Shown: positions 25,839-34,151 of the stretch, in pieces | How the letters are laid out: each line of letters begins with the position of its first letter | Numbering within the stretch: position 1 is the stretch's first letter | Source of the DNA: Verrucomicrobiota bacterium | GTDB lineage: Bacteria; Chlamydiota; Chlamydiia; Chlamydiales; JAEYWL01 | Direction: 5' to 3' | Length of the DNA stretch: 46,531 bases | Assembly (NCBI GenBank): GCA_023428915.1 | Contig: JAEYWL010000084.1 | Coordinates: 1-46,531 of the forward strand | Translations under genes and position numbers: made by a program | Notes under the pieces: model-generated | Told to the model about the DNA's origin: nothing | What the model saw: the letters and a program-made list of their open reading frames with translations, nothing else | The model's database searches: none

Positions 25839-26386
25839 TTGGCACCTAAATGATAAACAGGATCAAAAGCAGGATGCTGGCTGTCTTTTTGGGAAACCAC
25901 TGCCGGCTCTCCCGGCCATTTAATTTTAAAAGCAGGGTCATTCCAGCGGATGCCTCTCTCTAAAGCCTGATCATAATACTCTGAAACGAGATAAAGGGCT
26001 TCTGTATTGTCTTTTAACGAATAAAACCCATGCGCAAACCCTTGCGGAACATAAATCATACGCCTATTTTCGGCACTTAATTCCACACCGTAGGACTGCC
26101 CAAAAGTTGGAGAATCGGCGCGCAGATCTAAAATGACATCATACAAACTACCCTGAATGCATCGCAGCAGCTTGGTTTCCTGTTTGGGGGCCAGCTGGTA
26201 ATGCATGCCGCGCAAAGTGCCTTTATTTACACTGAAAGAATTGTTTACCTGTACAAAATTTGGTTTTAAATCGTATTGCGCAAATTCTTTAGCGCAAAAA
26301 AAACGGGCAAAAAAGCCGCGTTCATCTTCGCGTTTTTCCAGCTCGATAACGTAAGCCCCTTTTAGAGGCGTTTCTGTAAATTTCAT
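25835..26386 (-). CDS. dTDP-4-dehydrorhamnose 3,5-epimerase family (RmlC-like)
   Basis: A 183-residue cupin epimerase of normal RmlC length. KREDERGFFARFF, VQVNNSFSVNKGTLRGMHYQ with the catalytic histidine, VILDLRADSPTFG, YVPQGFAHGFY and LYLVSEYYD with the catalytic-tyrosine region are all in place. RmlC enzymes invert C3 and C5 of dTDP-4-keto-6-deoxyglucose; relatives act on CDP or GDP sugars at one carbon. The usual partners RmlA and RmlB are not in this window, so the exact nucleotide sugar is open. It overlaps both neighbours by four bases in an operon with two SDR enzymes and a glycosyltransferase. Confidence 0.9.
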   Translation of the reverse strand: MKFTETPLKGAYVIELEKREDERGFFARFFCAKEFAQYDLKPNFVQVNNSFSVNKGTLRGMHYQLAPKQETKLLRCIQGSLYDVILDLRADSPTFGQSYGVELSAENRRMIYVPQGFAHGFYSLKDNTEALYLVSEYYDQALERGIRWNDPAFKIKWPGEPAVVSQKDSQHPAFDPVYHLGAK

Positions 26387-27408
26387 TTCTTCTTGATCTC
26401 CGCATAGGCAAGTTCGATATGATCCAAACGCTTTTTTAAAGTACGTAAACGCACAAATTGATCCCCGTCAAAATCAGTTTCAGTAAACTCAAGCTGCTTT
26501 AACTTGTGAAATAGCTCTTCCATTCCTTTATCTAAAGTATATTCCAACTTAAAATCGGGCAGCAGCTGACTCAGGAGATCAAAATTAACGCGGTAGTTCC
26601 GCGGATCAGCCCCCACCTCGCCGGTAAATACAATATTTGCATGAGGCATCAAATGCTGCACTTTGGCAGCGATATCCTTAACCTGGTAATTTTCCTGGTT
26701 CGCGCCAATGTTTATAGCCTTATTGAATACACGCTCCCTGGGAGCATCCAAAAATGCCGCAAAGGCGCGTGCAATATCGCGGGCATGTATCAAAGGGCGC
26801 CAAGGCGAACCGTCGCTCATGATCCTGATGTCGCCTCGTGCATAAGCGCAGCTTAGCAAGTTATTGACCACCAAATCGAGGCGATACATAGGGGAAAAAC
26901 CGTAAGCCGTAGCATTGCGCAGAAAAACTGGACAGAACCCCTCATCGGCCAAAAGGGCAATCTCTTTCTCTGCCTCAATTTTAGACATGGCATATGCGGA
27001 CTGGGGATTAAGGGCGGCACTCTCATCCAAATCCAACTTTTCCCCTTTGCCGTAAATAGAACAGCTGCTGGAAAATAAAAAGCGCGGCACGCCCGCTTCT
27101 TTAGCCAAATGCGCTAAATGCACAGAACCCTCTAAATTGACGCTAGTCGTTACATTAGGATTGAGCTCCCCCATAGGGTCATTAGAAATAGCAGCCAAAT
27201 GCATCACGCAATCGCAGCCGCTCAAATCCTCTACTTCCAGCAAGCGAATATCCTTCTTTAGATCGCGATCAGCTTGCACATAGGGCGTCCACTCGCATCC
27301 GGCAAAAAGGTCTAAATCACAACCAATAACCGTATGTCCGGCTTGCTTTAATAAATCTACCAGATGAACACCAATATAGCCCTTATGGCCGGTTACAAAA
27401 ATTCGCAT
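26383..27408 (-). CDS. NAD-dependent nucleotide-sugar epimerase/dehydratase (SDR)
   Basis: A 341-residue extended SDR enzyme and first gene of the sugar operon. MRIFVTGHKGYIGVHLV holds the GxxGxxG motif; LAAISNDPMG, FLFSSSCSIYG (active-site serines) and SAYAMSKIEAEKE (YxxxK) follow. RPLIHARDIARAFAAFLDA and KAINIGANQENY complete the substrate half. It resembles the UDP-glucose 4-epimerase-like proteins often found beside RmlC-type epimerases in surface-sugar clusters. The ATG has AGGAG nine bases upstream. Its stop overlaps the next start. The final 50 residues are charged and helical. Substrate cannot be fixed from sequence. Confidence 0.86.
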   Translation of the reverse strand: MRIFVTGHKGYIGVHLVDLLKQAGHTVIGCDLDLFAGCEWTPYVQADRDLKKDIRLLEVEDLSGCDCVMHLAAISNDPMGELNPNVTTSVNLEGSVHLAHLAKEAGVPRFLFSSSCSIYGKGEKLDLDESAALNPQSAYAMSKIEAEKEIALLADEGFCPVFLRNATAYGFSPMYRLDLVVNNLLSCAYARGDIRIMSDGSPWRPLIHARDIARAFAAFLDAPRERVFNKAINIGANQENYQVKDIAAKVQHLMPHANIVFTGEVGADPRNYRVNFDLLSQLLPDFKLEYTLDKGMEELFHKLKQLEFTETDFDGDQFVRLRTLKKRLDHIELAYAEIKKK

Positions 27409-27517
27409 CTTCAGCTGCTCCTAAAATACCAATTAAAATTTAGAGGTTGAGTCTATCCATAGCCCCATAATCAATCAACCCGAAACTTATGATTGACGGT
27501 AAACAACAACGCCCCCT

Positions 27518-27559
27518 ATGATAGAGGCTCAAATAAGCAACCCCTCGTCGCAATTATGA
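27518..27559 (+). other. Possible 13-codon upstream reading frame
   Basis: A short ATG frame encoding MIEAQISNPSSQL ends with a TGA that overlaps the ATG at 27556 of the next gene (ATGA arrangement). It could be a leader peptide coupled to that gene or pure chance. There is no clear ribosome site in front of it. Confidence 0.2.
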
Positions 27560-27810
27560 AAGATCTGGCACACAATAACTTAGTCCGCTTCATCAACATC
27601 ACCAAGAAGAAAGAGGGGATCTTTGCCAACTTCCGCGTCAAAGGAATTAAAGGAGGCATGATGTTTACCTCCTCCATCTCCGTTGACCTATCGGCAGCCG
27701 ATGTCCATCCAGCCGACACTCTCGAAAAGATCATCGAAGAGTGCGCACGCATCGCTGTCAACGAGATCAGGAAATGCGAACTCCAGTTCGAAGGCCTGAC
27801 CTCCATCTAA
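27556..27810 (+). CDS. Small protein of unknown function
   Basis: An 84-residue protein from the ATG at 27556; an in-frame TTG at 27493 would give 105 residues. Neither start has a good ribosome site. The sequence has alternating strand-like pieces (GIFANFRVKGIKGG, MMFTSSISVDLS) and a C-terminal helix (TLEKIIEECARIAVNEIRK), suggesting a compact alpha/beta fold. There is no signal peptide. The frame is well conserved in character (charged surface, hydrophobic core), so I think it is real, but I do not recognise it. It sits between the divergent sugar operon and the tRNA gene, only eight bases before the tRNA. Confidence 0.6.
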   Translation: MKDLAHNNLVRFINITKKKEGIFANFRVKGIKGGMMFTSSISVDLSAADVHPADTLEKIIEECARIAVNEIRKCELQFEGLTSI

Positions 27811-27818
27811 ACATTCAT

Positions 27819-27893
27819 CTGGGTGTAGCGCAGCTTGGCTAGCGCACTTGCATGGGGTGCAAGAGGTCGGAAGTTCGAATCTTCTCACCCAGA
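27819..27893 (+). tRNA. tRNA-Pro (GGG)
   Basis: A complete cloverleaf can be drawn. The acceptor stem is CTGGGTG / CACCCAG with discriminator A, the D arm is GCGCAG...GCTAGCGC, the anticodon stem is CTTGC / GCAAG around the loop ATGGGGT (anticodon GGG), and the T arm contains GTTCGAATC. CCA is not encoded. It lies at the left edge of the restriction-modification island, a typical integration site. Confidence 0.95.
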
Positions 27894-27906
27894 TCCTTTT
27901 TCCTCA

Positions 27907-27946
27907 AAGGACTTAACACAGGCTTGACCGCTTTTCTTAAGTCCTT
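27907..27946 (+). terminator. Hairpin terminator after tRNA-Pro
   Basis: AAGGACTTAA and TTAAGTCCTT form a perfect 10-bp stem with a 20-base loop, 13 bases after the tRNA end, followed by ACTTTTAT. It probably ends the tRNA transcript before the nuclease-like gene begins. The long loop and short T-run lower certainty. Confidence 0.5.
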
Positions 27947-27970
27947 ACTTTTATCTCTCATGCCAGGTAT

Positions 27971-28897
27971 ATGACAGGTAGTGTACGTATGACAAATAAC
28001 AGAACCGCTGCAGTAAATGTTCCTTCTCAGCAATCTTTCACCCGATGGCATGAAAATCCTTCTGAGCAAAAAGCATTCTTAGATCTCGTCAATACCGAAG
28101 GCTTTGCCCTGGAAGATGTCGTTCATGAAACGCTTTCTCGATGCAGACATTGCGACGAACTTCACTCTAATGAAGTATTTGAAGCTGCTTCACATCGCGG
28201 AGGAGGACGAGCTGAGATAGACCTTTGGGCAAAAATAGGGACTCGAATCTTTCTGATTGAGTCAAAACGCTCTGATTATGATTTAGTTTTCTTACAAAGC
28301 AAAGAATCGAAAAAAGATATCCACTTAATCATTGAAAGCCAACAAAATACATTTGTTACTAACCGAGCTGCATATAGTCACATCCCCTGTGTCAGCAAAC
28401 AGGTAATTGAGGTTTTAGGAGCTGATGACTTTCTTACTCTTCAAAAACTGCAAAAAAAGCCAAATTTACCTATTAGAAGTACACGAGATGAATATGTGCG
28501 CAATTTTTTGAGACAAGCGCTATTCAACACGGAAATTCTTCTACATAATCAGTTCAATTCACCTAATCGACAAAAACAAGGCTATCGAGCCTTTATTCCT
28601 CTTATAGTTACTAATGCGAAGCTCTTATCTGGAACTTATAGTCGATCAGATATAGATAATAACGCCAAACTCACAAAGATAGAAATTGAACCAATCGAAG
28701 TTGCCGCGTTTAATCACGCTGAAATCCTTAGATGGGGGAAAGACTATGAACAAATAATTATTCACAATGGTCAGCCCGCCCATGGCAACAGACTATGTGA
28801 TGATGAACGTTACAAAGGATCGCATAATAAAACCGTATTTGTCGTTTCCAAAGATCATCTCCTTAAATTCATTGATCACACGATTAATTGGATGTGA
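27971..28897 (+). CDS. Predicted PD-(D/E)XK nuclease-like protein
   Basis: A 308-residue soluble protein with no assigned family. GRAEIDLWAKIGTRIFLIES, directly followed by KR, fits the restriction-endonuclease-like core: an aspartate on one strand, then ExK (ESK) on the next, with an upstream glutamate in the HETL helix (VVHETLSRC). The C-terminal half includes GYRAFIPLIVTNAKLL and strand-rich segments ending in KDHLLKFIDHTINWM. No methyltransferase partner adjoins it on this strand. It sits directly after tRNA-Pro and converges on the seven-gene restriction operon. Starts at 27971 and 27989 are both possible. I suggest a DNA-cleaving or nuclease-derived defence role, by motif only. Confidence 0.6.
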   Translation: MTGSVRMTNNRTAAVNVPSQQSFTRWHENPSEQKAFLDLVNTEGFALEDVVHETLSRCRHCDELHSNEVFEAASHRGGGRAEIDLWAKIGTRIFLIESKRSDYDLVFLQSKESKKDIHLIIESQQNTFVTNRAAYSHIPCVSKQVIEVLGADDFLTLQKLQKKPNLPIRSTRDEYVRNFLRQALFNTEILLHNQFNSPNRQKQGYRAFIPLIVTNAKLLSGTYSRSDIDNNAKLTKIEIEPIEVAAFNHAEILRWGKDYEQIIIHNGQPAHGNRLCDDERYKGSHNKTVFVVSKDHLLKFIDHTINWM

Positions 28898-28973
28898 TCC
28901 GCTAATTCTGAACATAGAAAATTGAAATTTCCATGTGTTTCTAGGTTGATTTCTATGTTCAATCAAAGCGGAT
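28897..28973. terminator. Large two-part inverted repeat between convergent genes
   Basis: ATCCGCT / AGCGGAT (7 bp) and TGAACATAGAAA / TTTCTATGTTCA (12 bp) are nested, with five unpaired bases on each side between them and a 29-base loop. The outer arm begins at the last base of the nuclease stop codon and the repeat ends seven bases before the stop of the leftward operon. A bidirectional terminator is the simplest reading, although no T-run follows. Confidence 0.5.
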
Positions 28974-28980
28974 TCAATGA

Positions 28981-30174
28981 TTATCGAGATTCAACCGTGC
29001 TGTTTAACAACCCTCGAAGATCGCCTTCGATATATTGATTCGGCTTCCATCCTGTGACTAATTTATCAAGCAGGAATGAATCGCAAGCATTCAAACAAAG
29101 TCCTGTAATCGAAGCTTCTACTAGAGGTAGTGCGCAACCTGCTGCTATACCTAGCCCATTACAAATAGTAAATCGAAGAATTTTGCCAGGTAGAGTTTCA
29201 ATAAACGATTTTTGACCAATTTCTTTAAAATACTCTTTCAATAAATCCGAATCGGGGGATAGCTTAATAATCCACTCTTTATATTTGCGCGATCTTTCCA
29301 GAACTTTCATTAATTCATCAGGATGCACTTCGCCTGCATTGACAGCCTCTCTTATTGCTTTTCCATCATCAAAAAAGAACTCTTGGAAACAATCCAGTTT
29401 TCTATTACTGCTAAGGCTTCTTTTAACTAAATGATCTAATTTATTCATCCCTAAACGAGAGCTTAGATTGCTACAACAAAGTTCCGATAAATGAGAAGAT
29501 GCAAAAAACAGCTCTTCTTCAAGCTTCAAAATATGCGTTAAGATATATGCAGGAGTAATCGTAGAGTGAGAAGGTGATACCAATTTGTGGTATGCTGTGT
29601 TTATGGCGGCAAAATCAAAATCAGTTTCTACAACAATTCCTTTATCTGTTTGATAGGCTTTAAATTCTTTGTTGAATGTTGAATTTGGGGCTAATTCTTG
29701 GATTACAATTTGGGCCGATGATTCAAGATATCGTTGATTAAGAATAGCTTCTGCCGTTCCTTTAATTACTAAGGGGGTTTCACGACTAACACGAATATAC
29801 TTTTCAAATTTTTGAGCAAGTCTTCGACCAGCTCCTGGCCTCCCTTTAGCGTCTATACATACTTCTCTTAGTTTATCTGGAAATTGATGCTGTGGGGAAG
29901 AAAGCTGAACAACGCCATGAAATTCCTTGTCGCCATCATTCTGTGTTATTATGCCTACAGGTGATTCTTGATAGACGATCTGCAAGTACTCCTCACTTAA
30001 AAGCCTAAGCAAATTATCGCTACCGAAGTATTGATAAATTTGTTCTAAAATAGGGAAATTAACAACGGCCGTTGTTTTTCCATAAAATAACATAGCCTCA
30101 ACTAATGAGCCCAAATCTATCGGTTTAGCATTATGATGAGGATGTTGCCCCGTTATTGTAATAGATTCAAGCAT
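28981..30174 (-). CDS. Unknown protein, last gene of the restriction operon
   Basis: A 397-residue protein of a family I do not recognise. The N-terminal part (LGSLVEAMLFYGKTTAVVNF, then LLRLLSEEYLQIVYQES) looks like an alpha/beta fold. The middle is helical and charged. Near the C-terminus is a glycine-, cysteine- and alanine-rich hydrophobic stretch (about residues 340-375: ICNGLGIAAGCALPLVEAS) followed by DSFLLDKLVTGWKPNQYIEG. The stretch could insert in a membrane or pack as a glycine-zipper helix pair. GGAG before the ATG and a 15-base gap to the YgjP-like gene place it in the operon. A hydrophobic effector for abortive defence is one possibility; this is speculation. Confidence 0.75.
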   Translation of the reverse strand: MLESITITGQHPHHNAKPIDLGSLVEAMLFYGKTTAVVNFPILEQIYQYFGSDNLLRLLSEEYLQIVYQESPVGIITQNDGDKEFHGVVQLSSPQHQFPDKLREVCIDAKGRPGAGRRLAQKFEKYIRVSRETPLVIKGTAEAILNQRYLESSAQIVIQELAPNSTFNKEFKAYQTDKGIVVETDFDFAAINTAYHKLVSPSHSTITPAYILTHILKLEEELFFASSHLSELCCSNLSSRLGMNKLDHLVKRSLSSNRKLDCFQEFFFDDGKAIREAVNAGEVHPDELMKVLERSRKYKEWIIKLSPDSDLLKEYFKEIGQKSFIETLPGKILRFTICNGLGIAAGCALPLVEASITGLCLNACDSFLLDKLVTGWKPNQYIEGDLRGLLNSTVESR

Positions 30175-30189
30175 GACTGCTCCAAGTAT

Positions 30190-30915
30190 TTAAGACATTG
30201 TCAATTCAAGTTTCGATTTTCTGGTTGTGTAATCAGGCATCACCGTCTCAAGAAGTCTATAGAATTTAGGTCCGTGATGGGGATAAACGGCATGGCAAAG
30301 CTCGTGAGCAATCACATAGTCGATGCATTCGATAGGGGCTTTGATAAGCTCAAGATTGAGTGTTAAACGACCCGACGGGGCATAACTTCCCCATCTTGAT
30401 TTCATTTTACGGATATGGAGCTCTTGATCCTCTGGCATAACTATAGAAGGCTTTGAAGGAAATTTTGAGAGGCAAAGTTTGAATCGCTCTCTAAACTTTT
30501 GTTCCGCGCGCTGCCTATACCAACGATATAAAATCGCTTCTACATTATCAGCTAACGAAGGATCTGGGTGATGAATGATTAAGTGACCGCCAGAAAGCTT
30601 GAATGATGGTTTATCTGACGTAGCCAGTTTTATGCGATATTGACGACCGAGATAAAGATGAGTTTCTCCACTTATATAACTTCTAGCGGGTGTTCGTGGA
30701 AGAAATTGTTGAAAGTACTGCTGTTGCTTTTGAATCCAACGTGCTCGTTTATGTACTATTTCTTGGACTTTGGAAAGATCCGCATCATGGGGTGCTGCAA
30801 CGACTACCTGACAATCTGGATGTACAGATATAGCAACAGTCTTGCGGTCGCTAAATTGCAGGGAAAAATTAATGACACTTTGGCCGTACTCAACTTGATC
30901 CGGTATATTATTCAA
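30190..30915 (-). CDS. YgjP-type zinc metallopeptidase (DUF45)
   Basis: A 241-residue protein with the zinc motif HELCH at residues 204-208 and a third likely ligand histidine in YPHHGPKFYRLL, as in YgjP/SprT-like peptidases of family PF01863. KMKSRWGSYAPSGRLTLNLE, upstream of the motif, is also characteristic. Genes of this family are often found just after hsdR in type I restriction operons; their job there is unclear. The start is a TTG whose TTGA overlaps the hsdR stop, showing translational coupling. Zinc binding is well supported; a peptidase substrate is not known. Confidence 0.88.
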   Translation of the reverse strand: MNNIPDQVEYGQSVINFSLQFSDRKTVAISVHPDCQVVVAAPHDADLSKVQEIVHKRARWIQKQQQYFQQFLPRTPARSYISGETHLYLGRQYRIKLATSDKPSFKLSGGHLIIHHPDPSLADNVEAILYRWYRQRAEQKFRERFKLCLSKFPSKPSIVMPEDQELHIRKMKSRWGSYAPSGRLTLNLELIKAPIECIDYVIAHELCHAVYPHHGPKFYRLLETVMPDYTTRKSKLELTMS

Positions 30916-33900
30916 CAGCCTGTCCTCGATTTGGCAATTTTCATTAGATTTTCAATCAAGGTGTCCATTTGGTTTTCAGACAAACTAACCCCCAACTCTC
31001 CACGCACTTTATCAAAAAGATGATCGTCGATTTCGTTTCTTACATGATTCTGAGCATCAATATCCTGCCAAAAGTTAATCTTCCAATGCTGCTTGAGGCT
31101 GTCTTGAGTTGCTTCAGCGATGTAGACACTTGCTTCCTCGCACATCATTAGGTTTTGATTATTTGCAGCAATCACCTCTTTAGCCATTTCGTAATAGGAT
31201 AAAGCCTCGTCATTTCCAACAAGAGCATCAGGAACATTGTCCCGACGTTTTTGTACTACTTCATCCCTGTATTGTGAGACAGTTGACAAATATTCTAGAT
31301 CACTGATACGTTTTGCGCGAAAGTCGTCAATGGCTTTCTGGATAAGGCGAGAAAACTTTTCATAGAAAATCGGATCTTCATCGAGCTTTTCCGTAATTAC
31401 TTTTTTTGTCGCATGAGCAATCATATCAGCCCTGGCAGTAGTGGTCTTTTTGCTATTAAGACCGTACCCATCCTTAATGTCTTTAAAGGTCTTCTCATCG
31501 AAAATATTCACAGGCTCGTTTAGCTTAGTGACTCCATTAGCTTGTACATGCGTATCTAACAACTTGCGAATCTTTGGCTCATAATCACCAAAGCGAATGG
31601 ATTCGGCATAGCGCTGTCTAACTGATGCTTTAAGATTTTCAAATCGTCGTAAGTCCTGTCGGTACATTTGAAGTTTTTCTGAAGATACTTCTGAAACAAA
31701 TTTTTCACTTGAAATGGCGATCGCTAAATTTTTGCCATATTCTTTTAAGCGTTCATAAAATTCATCTCTAATAGCTTCGTCGGCCAATAAAAGCTCATAG
31801 GCTTCTTCGTCAGAACGATTGCCCACTTGTTTGAAAACATCCCAAAGATCGGAGTGGCGTTGCGGTAACTTGTCTATTTCTTCCCGAATAGTTGAAAGAG
31901 TGCCTTCCAAGTCTGAAGGATCAAATCCTTCCAAACCGGCTTCAGCATACATGGTCATTGCCTTATCCAATTCTCCCAAAACGCTGGCATAATCGATAAT
32001 GAAACCAAAATCCTTTTTCGGTCCTTGCTCTTCAACGTCGGATTCCTTCTCTTCAAACAAGCGGTTCACACGTGCAATAGCCTGTAGCAGGGTATGCTCA
32101 CGCAACATGCGACAAAGATAAAGAACTGTATTTCTTGGTGCATCAAAGCCAGTTAAAAGCTTGTCCACAACGATAAGGACTTCGGGAGCCTCTGAGGATT
32201 TAAATCGTTCAATAATGATGCGGTTATATTCGTCTTCTGATCCGTAACGCTTCATCATTTTTTCCCAAAAACGTTGTACGGTTGAAGAGGGGCCTTCATC
32301 AACTTCTTCATGACCCTCTCTCATATCTGGAGGAGAGATGATCACATCAGAAGTCACATATCCAAATTCCTCTAGATAGTGGTGATAACGAATAGCCGCT
32401 TCTTTGCTTGGCGCAACTAGCTGAGCTTTAAAACCAGTTCCTTGCCAATTGGCACGATAATGCTCGCTGATATCAAAAGCCCGTTCATAAATGACTCGCT
32501 CGGATTTATTGAGCATCTCCGCTCTTGCATACTTTCGTTTGAGGTCAGCCCTTTGTTGATCTGATAGTCCTTGAGTATGCCTTTCAAACCAAAGATCAAT
32601 TGTACTTTGATTTTGCGAAAGTTCTACATGCCTTCCCTCATAGAGAAGGGGAACGACAACCTCATCCTCAACCGCCTGTTTAATAGAATAGTGTGGCTCG
32701 ATGAGTTGTCCAAAGCGGGCAAAATTATTTTTGTCTTTCTTTGTTAATGGCGTGCCTGTAAACCCGATATAGCAAGCATTAGGTAACATCTGGCGCATAC
32801 GTGCAGCAAAAGAGCCGAAATTGGTGCGATGACTTTCATCCACAAGAACAAAAATATCAGGGGAGTCATCTACAAGATTTTTTCCGTTTAGAGCTTTGTC
32901 GAATTTATGAATTAAGGTAGTAATGATGCCGGATTTCTTGGCAGCTATCAACTCGCGAAGATGACGCCCAGTCGTAGCTCTTTGAGGCTCCAGTCCGCAA
33001 GCCAAAAAAGTGTTTTTTAATTGCTTATCGAGGTCGTCGCGGTCCGTCACAAGAATAATGCGGGGGTTTGGAGGTGCAAGATCAAGAACCAAATTTCTGG
33101 CGAGCATCACCATGGTAAGGGATTTTCCCGAGCCCTGGGTTTGCCAAATGATACCTCCTTCTCGGCGGCCATCAATAGCATATTGCTTAACACGCTCAAG
33201 GGTCGATTTCACGACAAAGTATTGATGATAGCGAGCGATCTTTTTGTCTGGCCCATCAAATACCGTAAAGCGGTAGCTAAGATCCGTTAGACGATCGGGG
33301 CGACACAAGCTGTATAAGGCACGGTCTTGCTCGGTAAGAGCACTGATCAGCTCTTGCTCTAGGCCTTCAAAGAAAGCACGAGTAACTGCAAAATCTTCGC
33401 TATACAACCCATCCTTTTCTTCGTTTGACAGCGATCGACCTAAAATAGATTGAACATTCGCTTCTTTATCATTTTTTTCTTTCCAAAGGGCCCAATACTT
33501 TGCTGGTGTACCTACAGTGGCATACTTACATTCATTTTTATTTACACCCACAAGCAGCTGGCTATAAGCAAAAAGATGAGGTAAATATTCACGCCCTTGA
33601 TTTCTCAACTGCTGGGATACAGCTTGATCCACTTCTTCTTTAGGAGACTTGCATTCAATCACAGCAAGAGGAATCCCATTAACAAAGAGAACGATATCGG
33701 GCCTTGCAGTTTCATTGCATCGACTACGTTCCACAGCATATTCAGCGGTGCAGTGATAGACGTTATTTTTCCAATCCTTCCAGTCAATGAAGAAAAGATC
33801 AAAGCTGCGAGTGTTTCCCTCAATTGTTTGAGTTAAAGATTGAGGCAAGGTAATCAGATCATAAATTTCCTGATTTGCTTGAATGGCGTTGTCAAAGGAA

Positions 33901-34151
33901 AGACGGCGAAGTTTGTCTATAGCCAAAAAAATGTTTTCATCACTAAACGCATATTCTTTATTCCGATATGAAATTCGATTTTGCTTACGCAGCTGGTTCT
34001 CTAAAATTTCTTCTAATATTACGTTACCAAAATTCCCTTTTCGATGTTTCAAAGCCTGGGATGGAGAAATATAATTATAACCCAGCTTAATTAGCGCCTG
34101 CAGGGCAGGAATTTGACTCAAATATTTTTCGTTAAACCTAAAACCACTCAT
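30912..34151 (-). CDS. hsdR: Type I restriction enzyme, R subunit
   Basis: A 1079-residue HsdR, the motor and nuclease subunit that translocates DNA and cuts it away from the recognition site. The nuclease domain shows RPDIVLFVNGIPLAVIECKS (PD...ECK, residues 150-168). The SF2 helicase core has Walker A QTQGSGKS near 337-344, the DESH box near 438 and YIGFTGTPL. LLTGFDAPRNTVLYL and QAIARVNRL correspond to later helicase motifs V and VI. The length is normal and there is no frameshift. The ATG overlaps the hsdS stop (TAATG). All catalytic residues I can see are intact, so restriction activity is expected. Confidence 0.96.
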   Translation of the reverse strand: MSGFRFNEKYLSQIPALQALIKLGYNYISPSQALKHRKGNFGNVILEEILENQLRKQNRISYRNKEYAFSDENIFLAIDKLRRLSFDNAIQANQEIYDLITLPQSLTQTIEGNTRSFDLFFIDWKDWKNNVYHCTAEYAVERSRCNETARPDIVLFVNGIPLAVIECKSPKEEVDQAVSQQLRNQGREYLPHLFAYSQLLVGVNKNECKYATVGTPAKYWALWKEKNDKEANVQSILGRSLSNEEKDGLYSEDFAVTRAFFEGLEQELISALTEQDRALYSLCRPDRLTDLSYRFTVFDGPDKKIARYHQYFVVKSTLERVKQYAIDGRREGGIIWQTQGSGKSLTMVMLARNLVLDLAPPNPRIILVTDRDDLDKQLKNTFLACGLEPQRATTGRHLRELIAAKKSGIITTLIHKFDKALNGKNLVDDSPDIFVLVDESHRTNFGSFAARMRQMLPNACYIGFTGTPLTKKDKNNFARFGQLIEPHYSIKQAVEDEVVVPLLYEGRHVELSQNQSTIDLWFERHTQGLSDQQRADLKRKYARAEMLNKSERVIYERAFDISEHYRANWQGTGFKAQLVAPSKEAAIRYHHYLEEFGYVTSDVIISPPDMREGHEEVDEGPSSTVQRFWEKMMKRYGSEDEYNRIIIERFKSSEAPEVLIVVDKLLTGFDAPRNTVLYLCRMLREHTLLQAIARVNRLFEEKESDVEEQGPKKDFGFIIDYASVLGELDKAMTMYAEAGLEGFDPSDLEGTLSTIREEIDKLPQRHSDLWDVFKQVGNRSDEEAYELLLADEAIRDEFYERLKEYGKNLAIAISSEKFVSEVSSEKLQMYRQDLRRFENLKASVRQRYAESIRFGDYEPKIRKLLDTHVQANGVTKLNEPVNIFDEKTFKDIKDGYGLNSKKTTTARADMIAHATKKVITEKLDEDPIFYEKFSRLIQKAIDDFRAKRISDLEYLSTVSQYRDEVVQKRRDNVPDALVGNDEALSYYEMAKEVIAANNQNLMMCEEASVYIAEATQDSLKQHWKINFWQDIDAQNHVRNEIDDHLFDKVRGELGVSLSENQMDTLIENLMKIAKSRTGC

